A stretch of DNA of 64,000 nt from Rhodococcus rhodochrous (lineage in GTDB: Bacteria > Actinomycetota > Actinomycetes > Mycobacteriales > Mycobacteriaceae). Each line of letters opens with the position of its first letter. The first letter of the stretch is position 1. The DNA lies in NCBI RefSeq assembly GCF_900187265.1, contig NZ_LT906450.1, positions 2,471,444 through 2,535,443 of the forward strand, read 5' to 3'. A program made the position numbers and the translations under genes. The notes under the pieces were generated by a model that was not told the DNA's origin, ran no database searches, and saw nothing but the letters and a program-made list of their open reading frames with translations. Positions 47,330 through 56,851 of the stretch are shown here, in pieces.

Positions 47330-48136
47330 GTGACGGCGCCGGACGTGCGGAGCGTGCTGACCGACGGCGATCTCGACGTCGTCGGGCAGATCGCGCACGC
47401 GAGCAACGCGACCCTCGTGTGCGACGCGCAGCTCGACGACACCGAGGTGCGGTGCGTCTACAAACCCGTCCGCGGGGAGCGGCCGCTGTGGGACTTCCCT
47501 GACGGCACCCTCGCCGGACGCGAGGTCGCCTCGTACCTGATCTCCGAGGCACTCGGCTGGGACGTCATCCCGCTCACCGTGCTGCGCGACGGCCCGTACG
47601 GCCCCGGCATGGTGCAGCGCTGGATCGACACCGTCGACACCGCGCAGGGCGGAACGGAACGGCTCGACCTGGTGGACCTGTGCCCGGCCGGCGCGGTCGC
47701 GCACGGGTGGCTGCCGATCCTGCGTGCCCGCGATCTGGACGGCGCCGAGGTGGTGCTCGTGCACGCCGACGATCCGCGCCTGCAGCGCATGGCGGTGCTC
47801 GACGTCGTCCTCAACAACGCCGACCGCAAGGGCGGGCACGTCCTCGAAGGTCTCGACGGGCACGTCTACGGCGTCGATCACGGCATCTGCTTGCACCAGG
47901 ACGACAAGTTGCGCACCGTGCTGTGGGGGTGGAGCGGCGACCCGGTCGAGCCGATCCTCCTCGCCGACCTCGACAAGCTGCTGCGCCGGTTCGACGGCGG
48001 CTTCGCCGAGGAGCTGTGCGAGCACATCACCGCCACCGAGGTGCGTGCCCTGCAGCAAAGGATCATCCGCTTGCTCGAGCATCCCGTGATGCCGCATCCG
48101 CGCGGCGACCGGCGCATTCCCTGGCCCGCCTTCTGA
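47330..48136 (+). CDS. SCO1664-family protein (PI3/4-kinase-like fold)
   Basis: 268 residues from GTG 47330, four nt after the DUF3090 stop. It carries the kinase-like elements Y-K-P-V-R-G-E (ATP-anchoring Lys), N-N-A-D-R-K-G-G-H (catalytic-loop Asn/Asp) and V-D-H-G-I-C (metal Asp), as in the HipA/PI3-4 kinase superfamily. The family is tied to DUF3090 genes in actinobacteria. Its substrate is unknown; it could modify a protein or lipid. Confidence 0.85.
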   Translation: MTAPDVRSVLTDGDLDVVGQIAHASNATLVCDAQLDDTEVRCVYKPVRGERPLWDFPDGTLAGREVASYLISEALGWDVIPLTVLRDGPYGPGMVQRWIDTVDTAQGGTERLDLVDLCPAGAVAHGWLPILRARDLDGAEVVLVHADDPRLQRMAVLDVVLNNADRKGGHVLEGLDGHVYGVDHGICLHQDDKLRTVLWGWSGDPVEPILLADLDKLLRRFDGGFAEELCEHITATEVRALQQRIIRLLEHPVMPHPRGDRRIPWPAF

Positions 48137-48198
48137 CGTCCCAGCCGTTCGCCTGCCGCACGCCCGGGTGCCCGCGCGGAGCACTCCCGCGACTCCAT

Positions 48199-48204
48199 TA
48201 GGCT
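48199..48204 (+). promoter_or_regulatory. -10 hexamer of a leaderless promoter for mshC
   Basis: TAGGCT followed by 7 nt and ATG 48212, with no Shine-Dalgarno. The same hexamer and spacing recur at 45949. Confidence 0.6.
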
Positions 48205-48211
48205 CGTAGTC

Positions 48212-49453
48212 ATGCAATCTTGGTCCGACGTCGCGATCCCGTCCGTCCCCGGTCAGGGGCCTCCGTTGCGGTTGTTCGACACCGCGGACCGAGCGGTGCG
48301 TCCGGTCACCCCGGGCGACACCGCGACGATGTACGTGTGCGGCATCACCCCCTACGACGCCACGCACCTCGGCCACGCCGCCACCTACCTGACCTTCGAT
48401 CTGGTCAACCGCATCTGGCGCGACGCCGGCCACGACGTCCACTACGTGCAGAACGTCACCGACGTCGACGACCCGCTGTTCGAACGCGCCGAGCGCGACG
48501 GTGAGGACTGGGTCGTCCTCGGTATGCGCGAGACGGCCCTGTTCCGCGAGGACATGGAGGCGCTGCGCGTGCTGCCGCCGCGCGACTACATCGGTGCCGT
48601 CGAATCGGTGAACGAGGTCGTCGAACTCGTCGAGAAGCTCGTCGCCTCCGGTGCCGCCTACATCGTCGACGACGCCGAGTACCCGGATGTCTACTTCCGG
48701 ACCGACGCCACCGAGCAGTTCGGTTACGAGTCCGGCTACGACCACGACACGATGATGCGGTTCTTCGCCGAGCGCGGCGGCGACCCGGAGCGCCCCGGCA
48801 AGCGCGACCCGCTCGACGCCCTGCTGTGGCGCGCGGAGCGTCCCGGCGAACCGGCCTGGCCGTCGCCGTTCGGTGCCGGACGCCCCGGCTGGCACATCGA
48901 GTGCGCGGCCATCGCCCTCAACCGCATCGGCTCCGGCTTCGACGTGCAGGGCGGCGGCAGCGACCTGATCTTCCCGCACCACGAGTATTCCGCCGCGCAC
49001 GCCGAAGCCGTCACCGGCGACCGGCGTTTCGCCCGGCACTACGTGCACACCGGCATGATCGGCCTCGACGGCGAGAAGATGTCGAAGTCGCGCGGCAACC
49101 TGGTGTTCGTCTCCAAGATGCGCGGTGAGGGCATCGACTCCGCTGCCATCCGTCTGGGTCTGCTGTCCGGTCACTACCGCGTCGACCGGCCGTGGACGAA
49201 CGAGGTGCTCGAGGCTGCGCAGGCGCGACTCGCGCTGTGGCGTCAGGCGGCCGCGCTGCCGTCGGCAGCCTCCGCCGAGGACACGATCGCGCGCCTGCGC
49301 CAGCACCTCGCCGACGACCTCGACACCCCGAAGGCCCTCGACGCCCTCGACGGGTGGGCGACCTTCGCCGTCGAGCGTGGCGGCGACGACGCTGCCGCAC
49401 CGGGCCTGTTCGCCGACGCCGTCGACGCGCTGCTCGGTGTGAACCTGCGCTGA
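48212..49453 (+). CDS. mshC: Mycothiol ligase: cysteine--1-D-myo-inosityl 2-amino-2-deoxyglucopyranoside ligase
   Basis: 413 residues. MshC joins cysteine to GlcN-Ins in the penultimate step of mycothiol synthesis; it is a cytosolic relative of cysteinyl-tRNA synthetase. Features are [16 protein letters not shown] (zinc Cys plus the HIGH-type motif, about residues 44-59), W-H-I-E-C-A-A (zinc ligands) and the E-K-M-S-K-S loop (about residue 289). The length matches MshC rather than the longer CysS. Its presence confines the host to mycothiol-making actinobacteria. Confidence 0.95.
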   Translation: MQSWSDVAIPSVPGQGPPLRLFDTADRAVRPVTPGDTATMYVCGITPYDATHLGHAATYLTFDLVNRIWRDAGHDVHYVQNVTDVDDPLFERAERDGEDWVVLGMRETALFREDMEALRVLPPRDYIGAVESVNEVVELVEKLVASGAAYIVDDAEYPDVYFRTDATEQFGYESGYDHDTMMRFFAERGGDPERPGKRDPLDALLWRAERPGEPAWPSPFGAGRPGWHIECAAIALNRIGSGFDVQGGGSDLIFPHHEYSAAHAEAVTGDRRFARHYVHTGMIGLDGEKMSKSRGNLVFVSKMRGEGIDSAAIRLGLLSGHYRVDRPWTNEVLEAAQARLALWRQAAALPSAASAEDTIARLRQHLADDLDTPKALDALDGWATFAVERGGDDAAAPGLFADAVDALLGVNLR

Positions 49454-49458
49454 CGCGT

Positions 49459-49502
49459 CGGTGCGTGGTGTTGGTAGCAGGCATTACCAGGACCACGCAC
49501 CG
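49459..49502. terminator. Bidirectional terminator between mshC and the helicase gene
   Basis: An 11-bp outer stem (49459-49469 with 49492-49502) and an inner 5-bp stem TGGTA/TACCA. It sits between convergent stop codons, so both genes can use it. Confidence 0.75.
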
Positions 49503-49505
49503 TAG

Positions 49506-52500
49506 CTACGCCAGCAGGGCGCGGATGTCGTCGGCGGTCAATGCCGACGAGAACATTTCTCCGTCGTCGACGACCGACGAGAACAGCTCCGCCTTGCGTA
49601 ATTGCAGCGCCCGCACCTTCGCTTCGATGGTGTCGCGGGCGATCAGCCGGTACACCATGACGTTGCGGGTCTGCCCGATGCGGTGGGTACGGTCGACGGC
49701 CTGCGCCTCCGTCGCGGGATTCCACCATGGGTCGAGCAGGAAACAGTAGTCCGCTTCCACCAGATTCAGGCCGAATCCGCCGGCCTTGAGGCTGATGAGA
49801 AACACCGGTGCCGCTCCGGACTTGAATTCCTCGAGTACTTTTCCGCGTTTGCGGGTCTTGCCGTCCAGATACAGGTAGTCGATTCCGGCGGCGTCGAGCC
49901 GTGCCCGGACGCGGTCGAGGAACCCGGTGAACTGGCTGAACACCAATGCTCGGTGCCCGCCGACGATCACGTCGTCGAGCTGTTCGAGCAGCGCATCGAT
50001 CTTTGCGGAGCCGACCTTGTTATGCGCGTCGTCGACGAGGGCCGGATCGAGGCTCATCTGCCGCAGCAGGGTCAGCGACCGCAGGATCGTGAAGCGGTTG
50101 TTGTCGAGGTCGTCGACGAGCCCGAGAATTTTCTGCCTCTCGCGCTGCAACTGCCGGTCGTAGACGGCACGGTGTTTCGGTGTGAGTTCCACCTCGAGTA
50201 CCTGCTCCTGTTTCTCCGGCAGGTCGGTGGCGACCTGTTCCTTGGTGCGACGCAACATCAGCGGTTTGATGCGCTGCCGCAGCTGCACCAGCAGTTCGGG
50301 GTGGCTGCCGCTTTCGATGGGTTTGCGGTAGTAGTCCTGGAACTTCGTCGGATGGGGGAACAGGCCGGGTGCGGTGATCGATAGCAGCGACCACAACTCC
50401 ATCAGGTTGTTTTCCATCGGAGTTCCGGTGATCGCGACCTTCAGCGGTGCCTCGATCTGCCGCACGCACTGATATGCCTTCGCCCGGTGGTTCTTGACGA
50501 ACTGTGCCTCGTCGAGCAGCAGCATCGACCAAGCCCGTTCGAGATACTCGTCGATATCCAGGCGCAGCAGCGTGTACGACGTGACGACGACGTCGATCCC
50601 GTCGAGCAGATCACCCAGCGACACACCGCGTTTGGCGGATGTCTCGGTGATCGCCACGACGTTCAGGTCCGGTGCGAATCGCCGGGCTTCGGTGGCCCAG
50701 TTCGGAACCACCGATGTCGGCGCGACGATGAGTACCGGAGCATCCGCGGGTCGCTTCGCGCGAGCGTGGCAGATCAGTGCAAGCGACTGCAGGGTCTTGC
50801 CGAGGCCCATGTCGTCGGCGAGGATTCCGCCGAGTCCGTGCGTCCACAGGAACGTCAACCACCGGAATCCGTCGAGCTGGTACGGCCGCAGCGTCGCCTG
50901 TACCGCCTTCGGCACCCGGGTCTTCGCTGTCGCCTTCATGTCGAGAAGGCCTTGTACCTGTTTCTTCCAGGCTGCGGCCTGCTTGTCGACGACACCGAGC
51001 GCCGCCAGTTCCTCCCAGATCCCGGCTTGGAATCGGCTCAGCTGCAATCGATCCGGATCGTTGTTTTCGTGCAGTGCGCGGGCTTCGTCGACGAGTCGGC
51101 GCAGTTGTTGCAGTTCGGGTTTGTCCAGGGGCAGGTAGGCCCCGTCGGGCAGCATCAGAGTTGCCGCGCCCTCGCTGAGTGCGGTGAACACCTCCCGGAA
51201 AGGGAGGGTGGCCCCGTCGAGTTCGATGGTGATGTTCAGGTCGAACCAGTCGGAGTCGGCGGTGGCCTCGGTGGACAGTCCGATGCGCAGGCTGTCGCCG
51301 ACGTCGCGGTAGTCGGCGGGGGTGCCGTCGACGCGCACCTGCACGTCGTCACGGCCGGTCAGCAGGGGCAGCAGTTCGGACACCAGTCGTGCGGTGTCGA
51401 GGTCGGTGATGGCGACGCGGGGGAACAGCCGCCGGTCGACGGAGTTGTCCAGGCCGAACGGGGCGACCACCGGCCGGATCTCGGTGAGCAGCGCGTCCTC
51501 GGCGTCGCGGTCGCGGACGGTGTCGCCGAGACGTTCGTACAACTCGACCGTGTACTCGCCGTCGCCGACGGTGTAGCCGAACTGCCAGTGCAGATCGGCG
51601 CGATGTTCGGGACGGAAGGCGACGTGTAGGAGCAGCGTCGGCCCGCTGACGGTCGGTGCTGTGAACGATCCGTCGGTGGAGGTGACGGTCGCTGCTCGGT
51701 GCAGGCGCGGGTAGTAGGTGGTCGCGAACCGCGGCACCTGATCTGCCGGCACGGTGAGCGCACCGCCGCTCTGCAGCAGTTGCTGCATGCCGGCGGCAAC
51801 GGGGTTGCGGAGTTGCGCGAGACGGAACGGTAGATCTGCCGGCGCGCTGCCGTCGTGATCCCCGGACGGGAGGTAGACGACGCCGTGGGCGGGGGCGCCG
51901 ATAAACGCGACCGCGGTCCCGGTCGAATCGTCGCCGATGTGCAGGGCTGGGGTGACGGTCAGGCCGTCACCCGAATCGGCGACGTCGACATGCACATCTG
52001 CGGTGCCCGGCGGCGGCACCGCACCGTGCTTCTTCTTCGCGTAGCGTAGTTCGATCCCGAGACGGTGGGCATCGTCGAGCAGTGACCACAGTCGCGATGA
52101 CACTGCGGACAGGTCGAGGGCGGTCGAGGCGGAACTGTAGTAACTCCGTGTCGAGGCGTGTACCAGTGCCGCGAACTCGAGCAGCAACTGCCGGTGTTGC
52201 TCGTTCACGTCGTAGGCGTAGGCCACGTTCTGCCACGAAATGTTGCCGGACACCCACCCGGTGCGTCCGGGCCGCAGCACCCGCGCGGTGAGTGCCGGTA
52301 TGGGAGTGTGGGCTCGTTGGGTCAACGCCAGTTGCAGTGCGAGGGGCACACCGCTACCGGTCTCGTGGTCCTCGAAGAGAGCTTCGAACGGTGCTTCCCA
52401 CGAGGGTGTGTCCGGGGGCATGTCCTCCTGTGGGGCAAGCAGCGCAAGCAGAAGCGCCACGGTGTGCTTGCAGTCGTAGCCGACCGGGCACGAGCATTCG

Positions 52501-52724
52501 CCGTGCTCGTACTCGAGTCCCCGTGGCCCGGGGTGCAGTTGAACGACGGCCTGATACATCCGTGTGCCGGCGATTCTTCCGAAACCGACGAGATCGTCCT
52601 CGTCGAATCCGCAATCGACGACCGCGCCCCGCTCGGCGTAACGGCTGCCGCGGTCGAATGTGGGCCCGCCGACCGCGGCGATCAAGGACCGGATGAGGTG
52701 GTCGAAGGCGGGATTCCCGGACAT
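49506..52724 (-). CDS. SWIM zinc-finger / SNF2-family helicase
   Basis: 1,072 residues from ATG 52724, a start supported by a TAGACT hexamer 8 nt upstream. The N-terminus carries a SWIM zinc finger (CSCPVGYDCKH, about residues 78-88). A long middle domain follows, then the two SNF2 ATPase lobes: A-D-D-M-G-L-G-K-T near residue 640, D-E-A-Q as the DExx box, and D-R-T-H-R-I-G-Q-T-R-N-V-M-V-Y-R-L-I-A late. It is a DNA/chromatin-type translocase. It is divergent from the hypothetical-MoxR-vWA run, a grouping that suggests one system. Confidence 0.88.
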   Translation of the reverse strand: MSGNPAFDHLIRSLIAAVGGPTFDRGSRYAERGAVVDCGFDEDDLVGFGRIAGTRMYQAVVQLHPGPRGLEYEHGECSCPVGYDCKHTVALLLALLAPQEDMPPDTPSWEAPFEALFEDHETGSGVPLALQLALTQRAHTPIPALTARVLRPGRTGWVSGNISWQNVAYAYDVNEQHRQLLLEFAALVHASTRSYYSSASTALDLSAVSSRLWSLLDDAHRLGIELRYAKKKHGAVPPPGTADVHVDVADSGDGLTVTPALHIGDDSTGTAVAFIGAPAHGVVYLPSGDHDGSAPADLPFRLAQLRNPVAAGMQQLLQSGGALTVPADQVPRFATTYYPRLHRAATVTSTDGSFTAPTVSGPTLLLHVAFRPEHRADLHWQFGYTVGDGEYTVELYERLGDTVRDRDAEDALLTEIRPVVAPFGLDNSVDRRLFPRVAITDLDTARLVSELLPLLTGRDDVQVRVDGTPADYRDVGDSLRIGLSTEATADSDWFDLNITIELDGATLPFREVFTALSEGAATLMLPDGAYLPLDKPELQQLRRLVDEARALHENNDPDRLQLSRFQAGIWEELAALGVVDKQAAAWKKQVQGLLDMKATAKTRVPKAVQATLRPYQLDGFRWLTFLWTHGLGGILADDMGLGKTLQSLALICHARAKRPADAPVLIVAPTSVVPNWATEARRFAPDLNVVAITETSAKRGVSLGDLLDGIDVVVTSYTLLRLDIDEYLERAWSMLLLDEAQFVKNHRAKAYQCVRQIEAPLKVAITGTPMENNLMELWSLLSITAPGLFPHPTKFQDYYRKPIESGSHPELLVQLRQRIKPLMLRRTKEQVATDLPEKQEQVLEVELTPKHRAVYDRQLQRERQKILGLVDDLDNNRFTILRSLTLLRQMSLDPALVDDAHNKVGSAKIDALLEQLDDVIVGGHRALVFSQFTGFLDRVRARLDAAGIDYLYLDGKTRKRGKVLEEFKSGAAPVFLISLKAGGFGLNLVEADYCFLLDPWWNPATEAQAVDRTHRIGQTRNVMVYRLIARDTIEAKVRALQLRKAELFSSVVDDGEMFSSALTADDIRALLA

Positions 52725-52732
52725 GGGTGAGC

Positions 52733-52738
52733 AGTCTA
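52733..52738 (-). promoter_or_regulatory. -10 hexamer of a leaderless promoter for the helicase gene
   Basis: Minus-strand TAGACT, 8 nt before ATG 52724, with no ribosome site between. The companion plus-strand -10 element lies about 100 bp away. Confidence 0.55.
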
Positions 52739-52838
52739 TGTCCAGCACCTCGTGCGCGAATGCGACCCCCAGCGCAACCGGAAGCACGCCCGAGGCGGCA
52801 ACCGGCCGCGCGTACTGGCCGCACGTGCCACGACACGC

Positions 52839-52844
52839 TACGAT
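52839..52844 (+). promoter_or_regulatory. -10 hexamer driving the leader ORF of the MoxR-vWA run
   Basis: TACGAT followed by 7 nt and ATG 52852. Together with the minus-strand hexamer at 52733 this defines a compact divergent promoter of about 180 bp. Confidence 0.55.
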
Positions 52845-52851
52845 TGCGCCG

Positions 52852-52908
52852 ATGACAACTTTCTCTGATCAAAGATTGGGGGCCCAGTTCGCACACGGTG
52901 AGTGCTGA
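52852..52908 (+). CDS. 18-residue leader ORF, coupled to the next gene
   Basis: ATG 52852 sits at the predicted transcription start, and the ORF encodes 18 residues ending H-G-E-C. Its stop overlaps the next start as TGATG at 52906-52910. This arrangement would let a leaderless ribosome translate the leader, stop and re-start on the 454-residue protein, which has only a weak ribosome site of its own. The peptide may be only a translational device. Confidence 0.5.
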   Translation: MTTFSDQRLGAQFAHGEC

Positions 52909-54272
52909 TGCACCCTCCGACCGCGAACGGGATCGACCCCCGACTGTCCTTCTGGCTGCGTGTGCGCGAGTTTGCCGTGCCGCCGACCATGATCGAGGCC
53001 GCGACCGACCGACGTCGTGCCGGTGACTGGCGCGGTTCCTGTGCCGCAGCGGGTTTCGACGTCGACCTCGACCTACGCGTACTGCGCAACAGGCACGGCG
53101 TCGACGTTGCGTCGCAGGTCCTCGACGATCTACGTCACCTGGCTCCCGACCTGCTGCGCTGGCACCTACCGCGCGTAGCTCCCGACGGACTACTGCGTCC
53201 GGGGCTGACCATCTCGCTGGCCCGGTACGGGCCGCATGAGCACAGAAAACGCTGCGGTGCGAACAGTTCCATGCATCTGATCGTTCGGACCGCTCCGGCC
53301 TGGGCGGATGCGGGGCAGCGGATCGCGCTGACGTTGTGGGACGGCTCGGATTTGACGAACCATCCCCATCCACGCCCCAACAGACGGTTCCGCCTCGACC
53401 TCTACCGGCACCTGTGGGATGTCCGCAGGTCCGCTGAACTGCGATTACGCGGTGGCACAGGGCAGGTGCCGGCCACCACCGCGTTCGCCCCCAGTCTGGC
53501 CGCGATGATCCCGGAGAACTGCGCCGTCGACCGCTGGGCTGCAGAATCCGGCATCCTGCTCCGCACGGACGGGCACCGTGACGGTCCCGTGCGGGTGCGA
53601 TGCGGGGGTCGACTCGACGTAGTGGTGGAACCGGTCGGCGGTACGGATCCCGTGGCATTGCGTGTTGTGGACGACTACCCGCGCGGTCGGCTCGCTGCGC
53701 TGCCGGTGCTGCCCGAGGCCGCGATCTGGGTGCCGCCCGACCTGACGTTGCTCCGGTCGGGAGCAATCACCGCCGACGGTCTGCACCCGCTGGTCGCGGC
53801 AGCGCTGGATCCGGGTCGGCCACCGCCGCAAGCACCCCGGATACCGAAGCGGGGGAATCGAACTCACCTGATCGATTGCCGTGGTGAACGGCACCGGCTC
53901 GGGCTGGTCGACGGCGTCCTGACCGCGCTCGACCATGATCCCGCCGAGATCCGGCGCGAAGAACTGCTCGCCCGACTGGGCGGCACTCCATTGCCGTGTC
54001 TTCACGCCATCGACCAGGCGCATCGCCGTCCCGACTGCCTGCCGGGCGTTCGTGAACGCCTGGATCACGGAGATGCCGCCGGGGCGCTGGCAATCGTCGA
54101 AGGGCTGCTCGGTCCCGACGCGATCCTCCGTGACGGACCTCTGCTGGACGAACTCCGGACCTCCGCGGACCGCCGCAACATCTACGACCGGTACGTCTCC
54201 GAGCCGGTGGAACCACCGCCCGCATCGCGACCCCGCAGACTCGGACGGTCGCGCCGCACCCGATCACACTGA
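52908..54272 (+). CDS. Unrecognised 454-residue protein of the MoxR-vWA locus
   Basis: No family was recognised. The sequence is Arg-rich and soluble with no signal peptide. Visible features: P-P-x-M-I-E-A-A-T near residue 25, the G-D-W-R-G-S-C-A-A-A motif (about 40), L-R-H-L-A-P-D-L-L-R-W-H-L-P-R (about 75) and a central segment with H-P-H-P-R-P-N-R-R-F-R-L-D-L-Y-R-H-L-W-D. The C-terminal 20 residues are basic. It precedes a MoxR ATPase and vWA protein, so it may be the substrate, adaptor or effector of that pair. ATG 52908 is favoured over GTG 52902 by the TGATG coupling. Confidence 0.65.
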   Translation: MHPPTANGIDPRLSFWLRVREFAVPPTMIEAATDRRRAGDWRGSCAAAGFDVDLDLRVLRNRHGVDVASQVLDDLRHLAPDLLRWHLPRVAPDGLLRPGLTISLARYGPHEHRKRCGANSSMHLIVRTAPAWADAGQRIALTLWDGSDLTNHPHPRPNRRFRLDLYRHLWDVRRSAELRLRGGTGQVPATTAFAPSLAAMIPENCAVDRWAAESGILLRTDGHRDGPVRVRCGGRLDVVVEPVGGTDPVALRVVDDYPRGRLAALPVLPEAAIWVPPDLTLLRSGAITADGLHPLVAAALDPGRPPPQAPRIPKRGNRTHLIDCRGERHRLGLVDGVLTALDHDPAEIRREELLARLGGTPLPCLHAIDQAHRRPDCLPGVRERLDHGDAAGALAIVEGLLGPDAILRDGPLLDELRTSADRRNIYDRYVSEPVEPPPASRPRRLGRSRRTRSH

Positions 54273-54359
54273 ATCTCCTTCCTTCTCGAAGCGCACTGTT
54301 CCGCAGGGCGTCCTACGGGTCGTGTCCTGCTGTCCCTTCCGACATCACAGGTGATGCAC

Positions 54360-55583
54360 ATGTCTTCCACACTCCTTCCTGCCCGGTCCCCGAACAACGA
54401 ACTCGACAGTGCTGCAGCGTTGTCGGCGATGCTCGACGCGGTCACCACCGAGCCTCGCCCCAACGACCAACTCGAAGCCCTCGCCGTGGCGGTCGCCGCG
54501 GATCTACCGGTACTGCTGTGGGGTGAACCGGGAATCGGCAAGACCGCCGCCCTGACCCAGCTCGCCGAGACCGTCGACCTGCCGCTGACCACTGTCATCG
54601 CGAGTGTGCACGAGCCGTCGGACTTTTCGGGTCTGCCCGTTCTCGGCGACGATCCCGCAACTCACGGAGTCCCCATGGCACCCCCGGACTGGGCGGTCCG
54701 GCTCGTGCAGGCCGGGCGGGGACTGTTGTTCCTGGACGAATTGTCGACGGCACCACCCGCCGTGCAGGCGGCCCTGCTCCGTATCGTCCTCGAAAGACGA
54801 ATCGGGGCACTGCAACTCCCGACCGGTATCCGCATCGTCGCCGCCGCCAACCCACCGTCCTCGGCAGCGGACGGCTGGGAGCTGAGCCCACCGTTGGCGA
54901 ACCGATTCGTGCATCTGAACTGGACCTACGACCACGACGTGGTCGTCCGAGGTCTCGGCGGAACCTGGCCACGCGCGACGCTGCCGCGCCTCGATCCGGA
55001 GAAGTTCTCCGACGCCGTGACGTTCGCCCGCCGCGCGGTCTGTGAGCTCCTCGCGGCCCGGCCCGCCCTCGTACATCAACTCCCCAGCAGCCAGGCCCGT
55101 CGTGGCAGTGCCTGGCCGTCGCCGCGGAGCTGGGACACGACCGTGCGGCTGATCGCGTTCGCCACCGCCACCTCGTCGTCGAAGGACGTGCTGTCCCTCC
55201 TGGTTCGGGGGAGTGTCGGTGACGGACCCGGTTTCGAGCTACTGGCCGCCATCGAGCGTATGGACCTTCCGGATCCGGAGGCGCTGCTCGCCGATCCGGC
55301 GGCTGCCGATCTTCCCGAGCGCGGCGATCTGCGCCAGGCCGTGCTCGATGCGGTGGTCGCCGCGGTCCGCCGACGGCCGGACAAATCCCGCTGGGACGCG
55401 GCGTGGGCACTGCTGGCCACTGCGGTGGAATCCGGGCCGCCCGATCTCGTGGTCGTGCCGGCGACCACACTGGCCACCTTGCGCCGCGACGACTGGGAGG
55501 TGCCGGCATCGATCGACGAGCTTGCCGGTGTCGTCTCGGTCGCGCGATCAGCGGACGACGCTGCCGAGCAGGTCGGTCGATGA
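54360..55583 (+). CDS. MoxR-type AAA+ ATPase
   Basis: 407 residues from ATG 54360, with AGGTGA 5 nt upstream (in-frame starts at 54351 and 54354 are possible). Walker A is G-E-P-G-I-G-K-T (near residue 56), Walker B L-L-F-L-D-E-L (about 123-129), and sensor 1 A-A-N-P-P. MoxR ATPases are hexameric remodelers that usually act with a vWA partner, as here: the next gene overlaps its stop by 4 nt (ATGA). It would move or fold a client, perhaps the 454-residue protein or DNA-bound helicase. Confidence 0.85.
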   Translation: MSSTLLPARSPNNELDSAAALSAMLDAVTTEPRPNDQLEALAVAVAADLPVLLWGEPGIGKTAALTQLAETVDLPLTTVIASVHEPSDFSGLPVLGDDPATHGVPMAPPDWAVRLVQAGRGLLFLDELSTAPPAVQAALLRIVLERRIGALQLPTGIRIVAAANPPSSAADGWELSPPLANRFVHLNWTYDHDVVVRGLGGTWPRATLPRLDPEKFSDAVTFARRAVCELLAARPALVHQLPSSQARRGSAWPSPRSWDTTVRLIAFATATSSSKDVLSLLVRGSVGDGPGFELLAAIERMDLPDPEALLADPAAADLPERGDLRQAVLDAVVAAVRRRPDKSRWDAAWALLATAVESGPPDLVVVPATTLATLRRDDWEVPASIDELAGVVSVARSADDAAEQVGR

Positions 55584-56818
55584 CGACGTCACCGGCATTC
55601 GACGCGAACAGGATCTACGCCGCACGGTTGTATGCCGTTCGCGCCCGGCCGTATCTCGCGACCGCCTTGTACGCGCTGCACATCGTCGCATCGCCTCGCG
55701 TACCGACCATCGGTGTGGACCGGCACTGGCGCTGCTACATCTCACCCGTCTTCGTCGCTCAGCGGCCGGTCGAGGAACTGGCGTCAGTCCTTGTTCACGA
55801 GGTCTCGCATCTGCTGCGCGATCACCACGGCCGCAGCGACCGTTACGCCCGCACACACGACCTGGACGGTCGCGCCGATCGACTTCGCATGAACATCGCC
55901 GCCGACGCGGAGATCAACGACGATGCGTTCGGTGACGGATTGCCACTACCCGACGACGCCGTTCTGCCGTCGACCCTGCAGTTGTCCGCCGGTCAGCTCA
56001 TGGAGGACTATCTGCAGCAGTTCGGCCTCGGTCCGTGCACCGACAGGCTGGCCTGGCTCGACTGCGGCAGCGGTGCCGACGGACTGAGCCGAGAGTGGGA
56101 GTGGGGGCCGGAAGGGGCGAACGCGCTCAGTGACGAGCAACGGGACGCTGTGCGCTTCCGGGTGGCGCACAGCATCATCGGGCAGCCGGGCAGTGCACCC
56201 CGCGGGTGGCAGCGGTGGGCGGAGGAGGCTCTGCACCCGCCGCAGCCGTGGCGAACTCTGTTGGGGGCGGCGATCCGCTCGGCCACCTCCGCGTCCGGCG
56301 CCGGTGACGACTACACCTACCGCCGGCCAGCGCGGCGCTCTGCTGCCGTGCCCGGAGCGGTGCTGCCGAGCCTGCGGCGAACCCCGCCGCGGGTCGGTGT
56401 CATCGTCGACACCTCCGGGTCGGTGAGCGACGCGGATCTGGGCAGTGCACTGCTCGAGGTCGCCGCTATCGCGCGGGCCGTGGGAGGGCGTCGTGACCTG
56501 GTCACGGTGCTGTCCTGTGACGCGGCCGCGCGGATCGTGCACCCGCTGTGTCAGGCCGAGGACATTCCGCTGGTCGGAGGCGGTGGCACGGATCTGCGCG
56601 CCGGATTCGCCCGGATGCTGCGTCTTCGGCCCCGGCCGGATGTAATGGTGGTGCTCACCGACGGGGAAACCCCCTGGCCCAGCAGCCGTCCGGGGTGCCG
56701 GACGATCGTCGGCCTGTTCCCCCGCATTGCGACCCGCAGCGAATCGAACCCCGACTTCGTTCCGGACAGTCCGCCGGAATGGGCGCATGTGGTGGAGATC
56801 GGCACACCTGCGATCTGA
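55580..56818 (+). CDS. DUF2201-like putative metallopeptidase with vWA-type domain
   Basis: 412 residues, overlapping the MoxR stop as ATGA. The N-terminal half has an HExxH zinc-protease motif (VHEVSHLLRDH, about residues 72-82). The C-terminal half has a vWA-like metal-binding site (V-D-T-S-G-S-V-S-D, about 275), the downstream G-G-G-G-T-D-L-R (Thr) and V-V-L-T-D-G-E-T-P (Asp), so the MIDAS looks complete. This is the organisation of DUF2201 proteins, partners of MoxR ATPases. Whether the protease is active is open; HEVSH fits the motif. Confidence 0.82.
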   Translation: MTTSPAFDANRIYAARLYAVRARPYLATALYALHIVASPRVPTIGVDRHWRCYISPVFVAQRPVEELASVLVHEVSHLLRDHHGRSDRYARTHDLDGRADRLRMNIAADAEINDDAFGDGLPLPDDAVLPSTLQLSAGQLMEDYLQQFGLGPCTDRLAWLDCGSGADGLSREWEWGPEGANALSDEQRDAVRFRVAHSIIGQPGSAPRGWQRWAEEALHPPQPWRTLLGAAIRSATSASGAGDDYTYRRPARRSAAVPGAVLPSLRRTPPRVGVIVDTSGSVSDADLGSALLEVAAIARAVGGRRDLVTVLSCDAAARIVHPLCQAEDIPLVGGGGTDLRAGFARMLRLRPRPDVMVVLTDGETPWPSSRPGCRTIVGLFPRIATRSESNPDFVPDSPPEWAHVVEIGTPAI

Positions 56819-56851
56819 AGGGCACCGGAACGAAGCCATGAGGAAGGAGAC

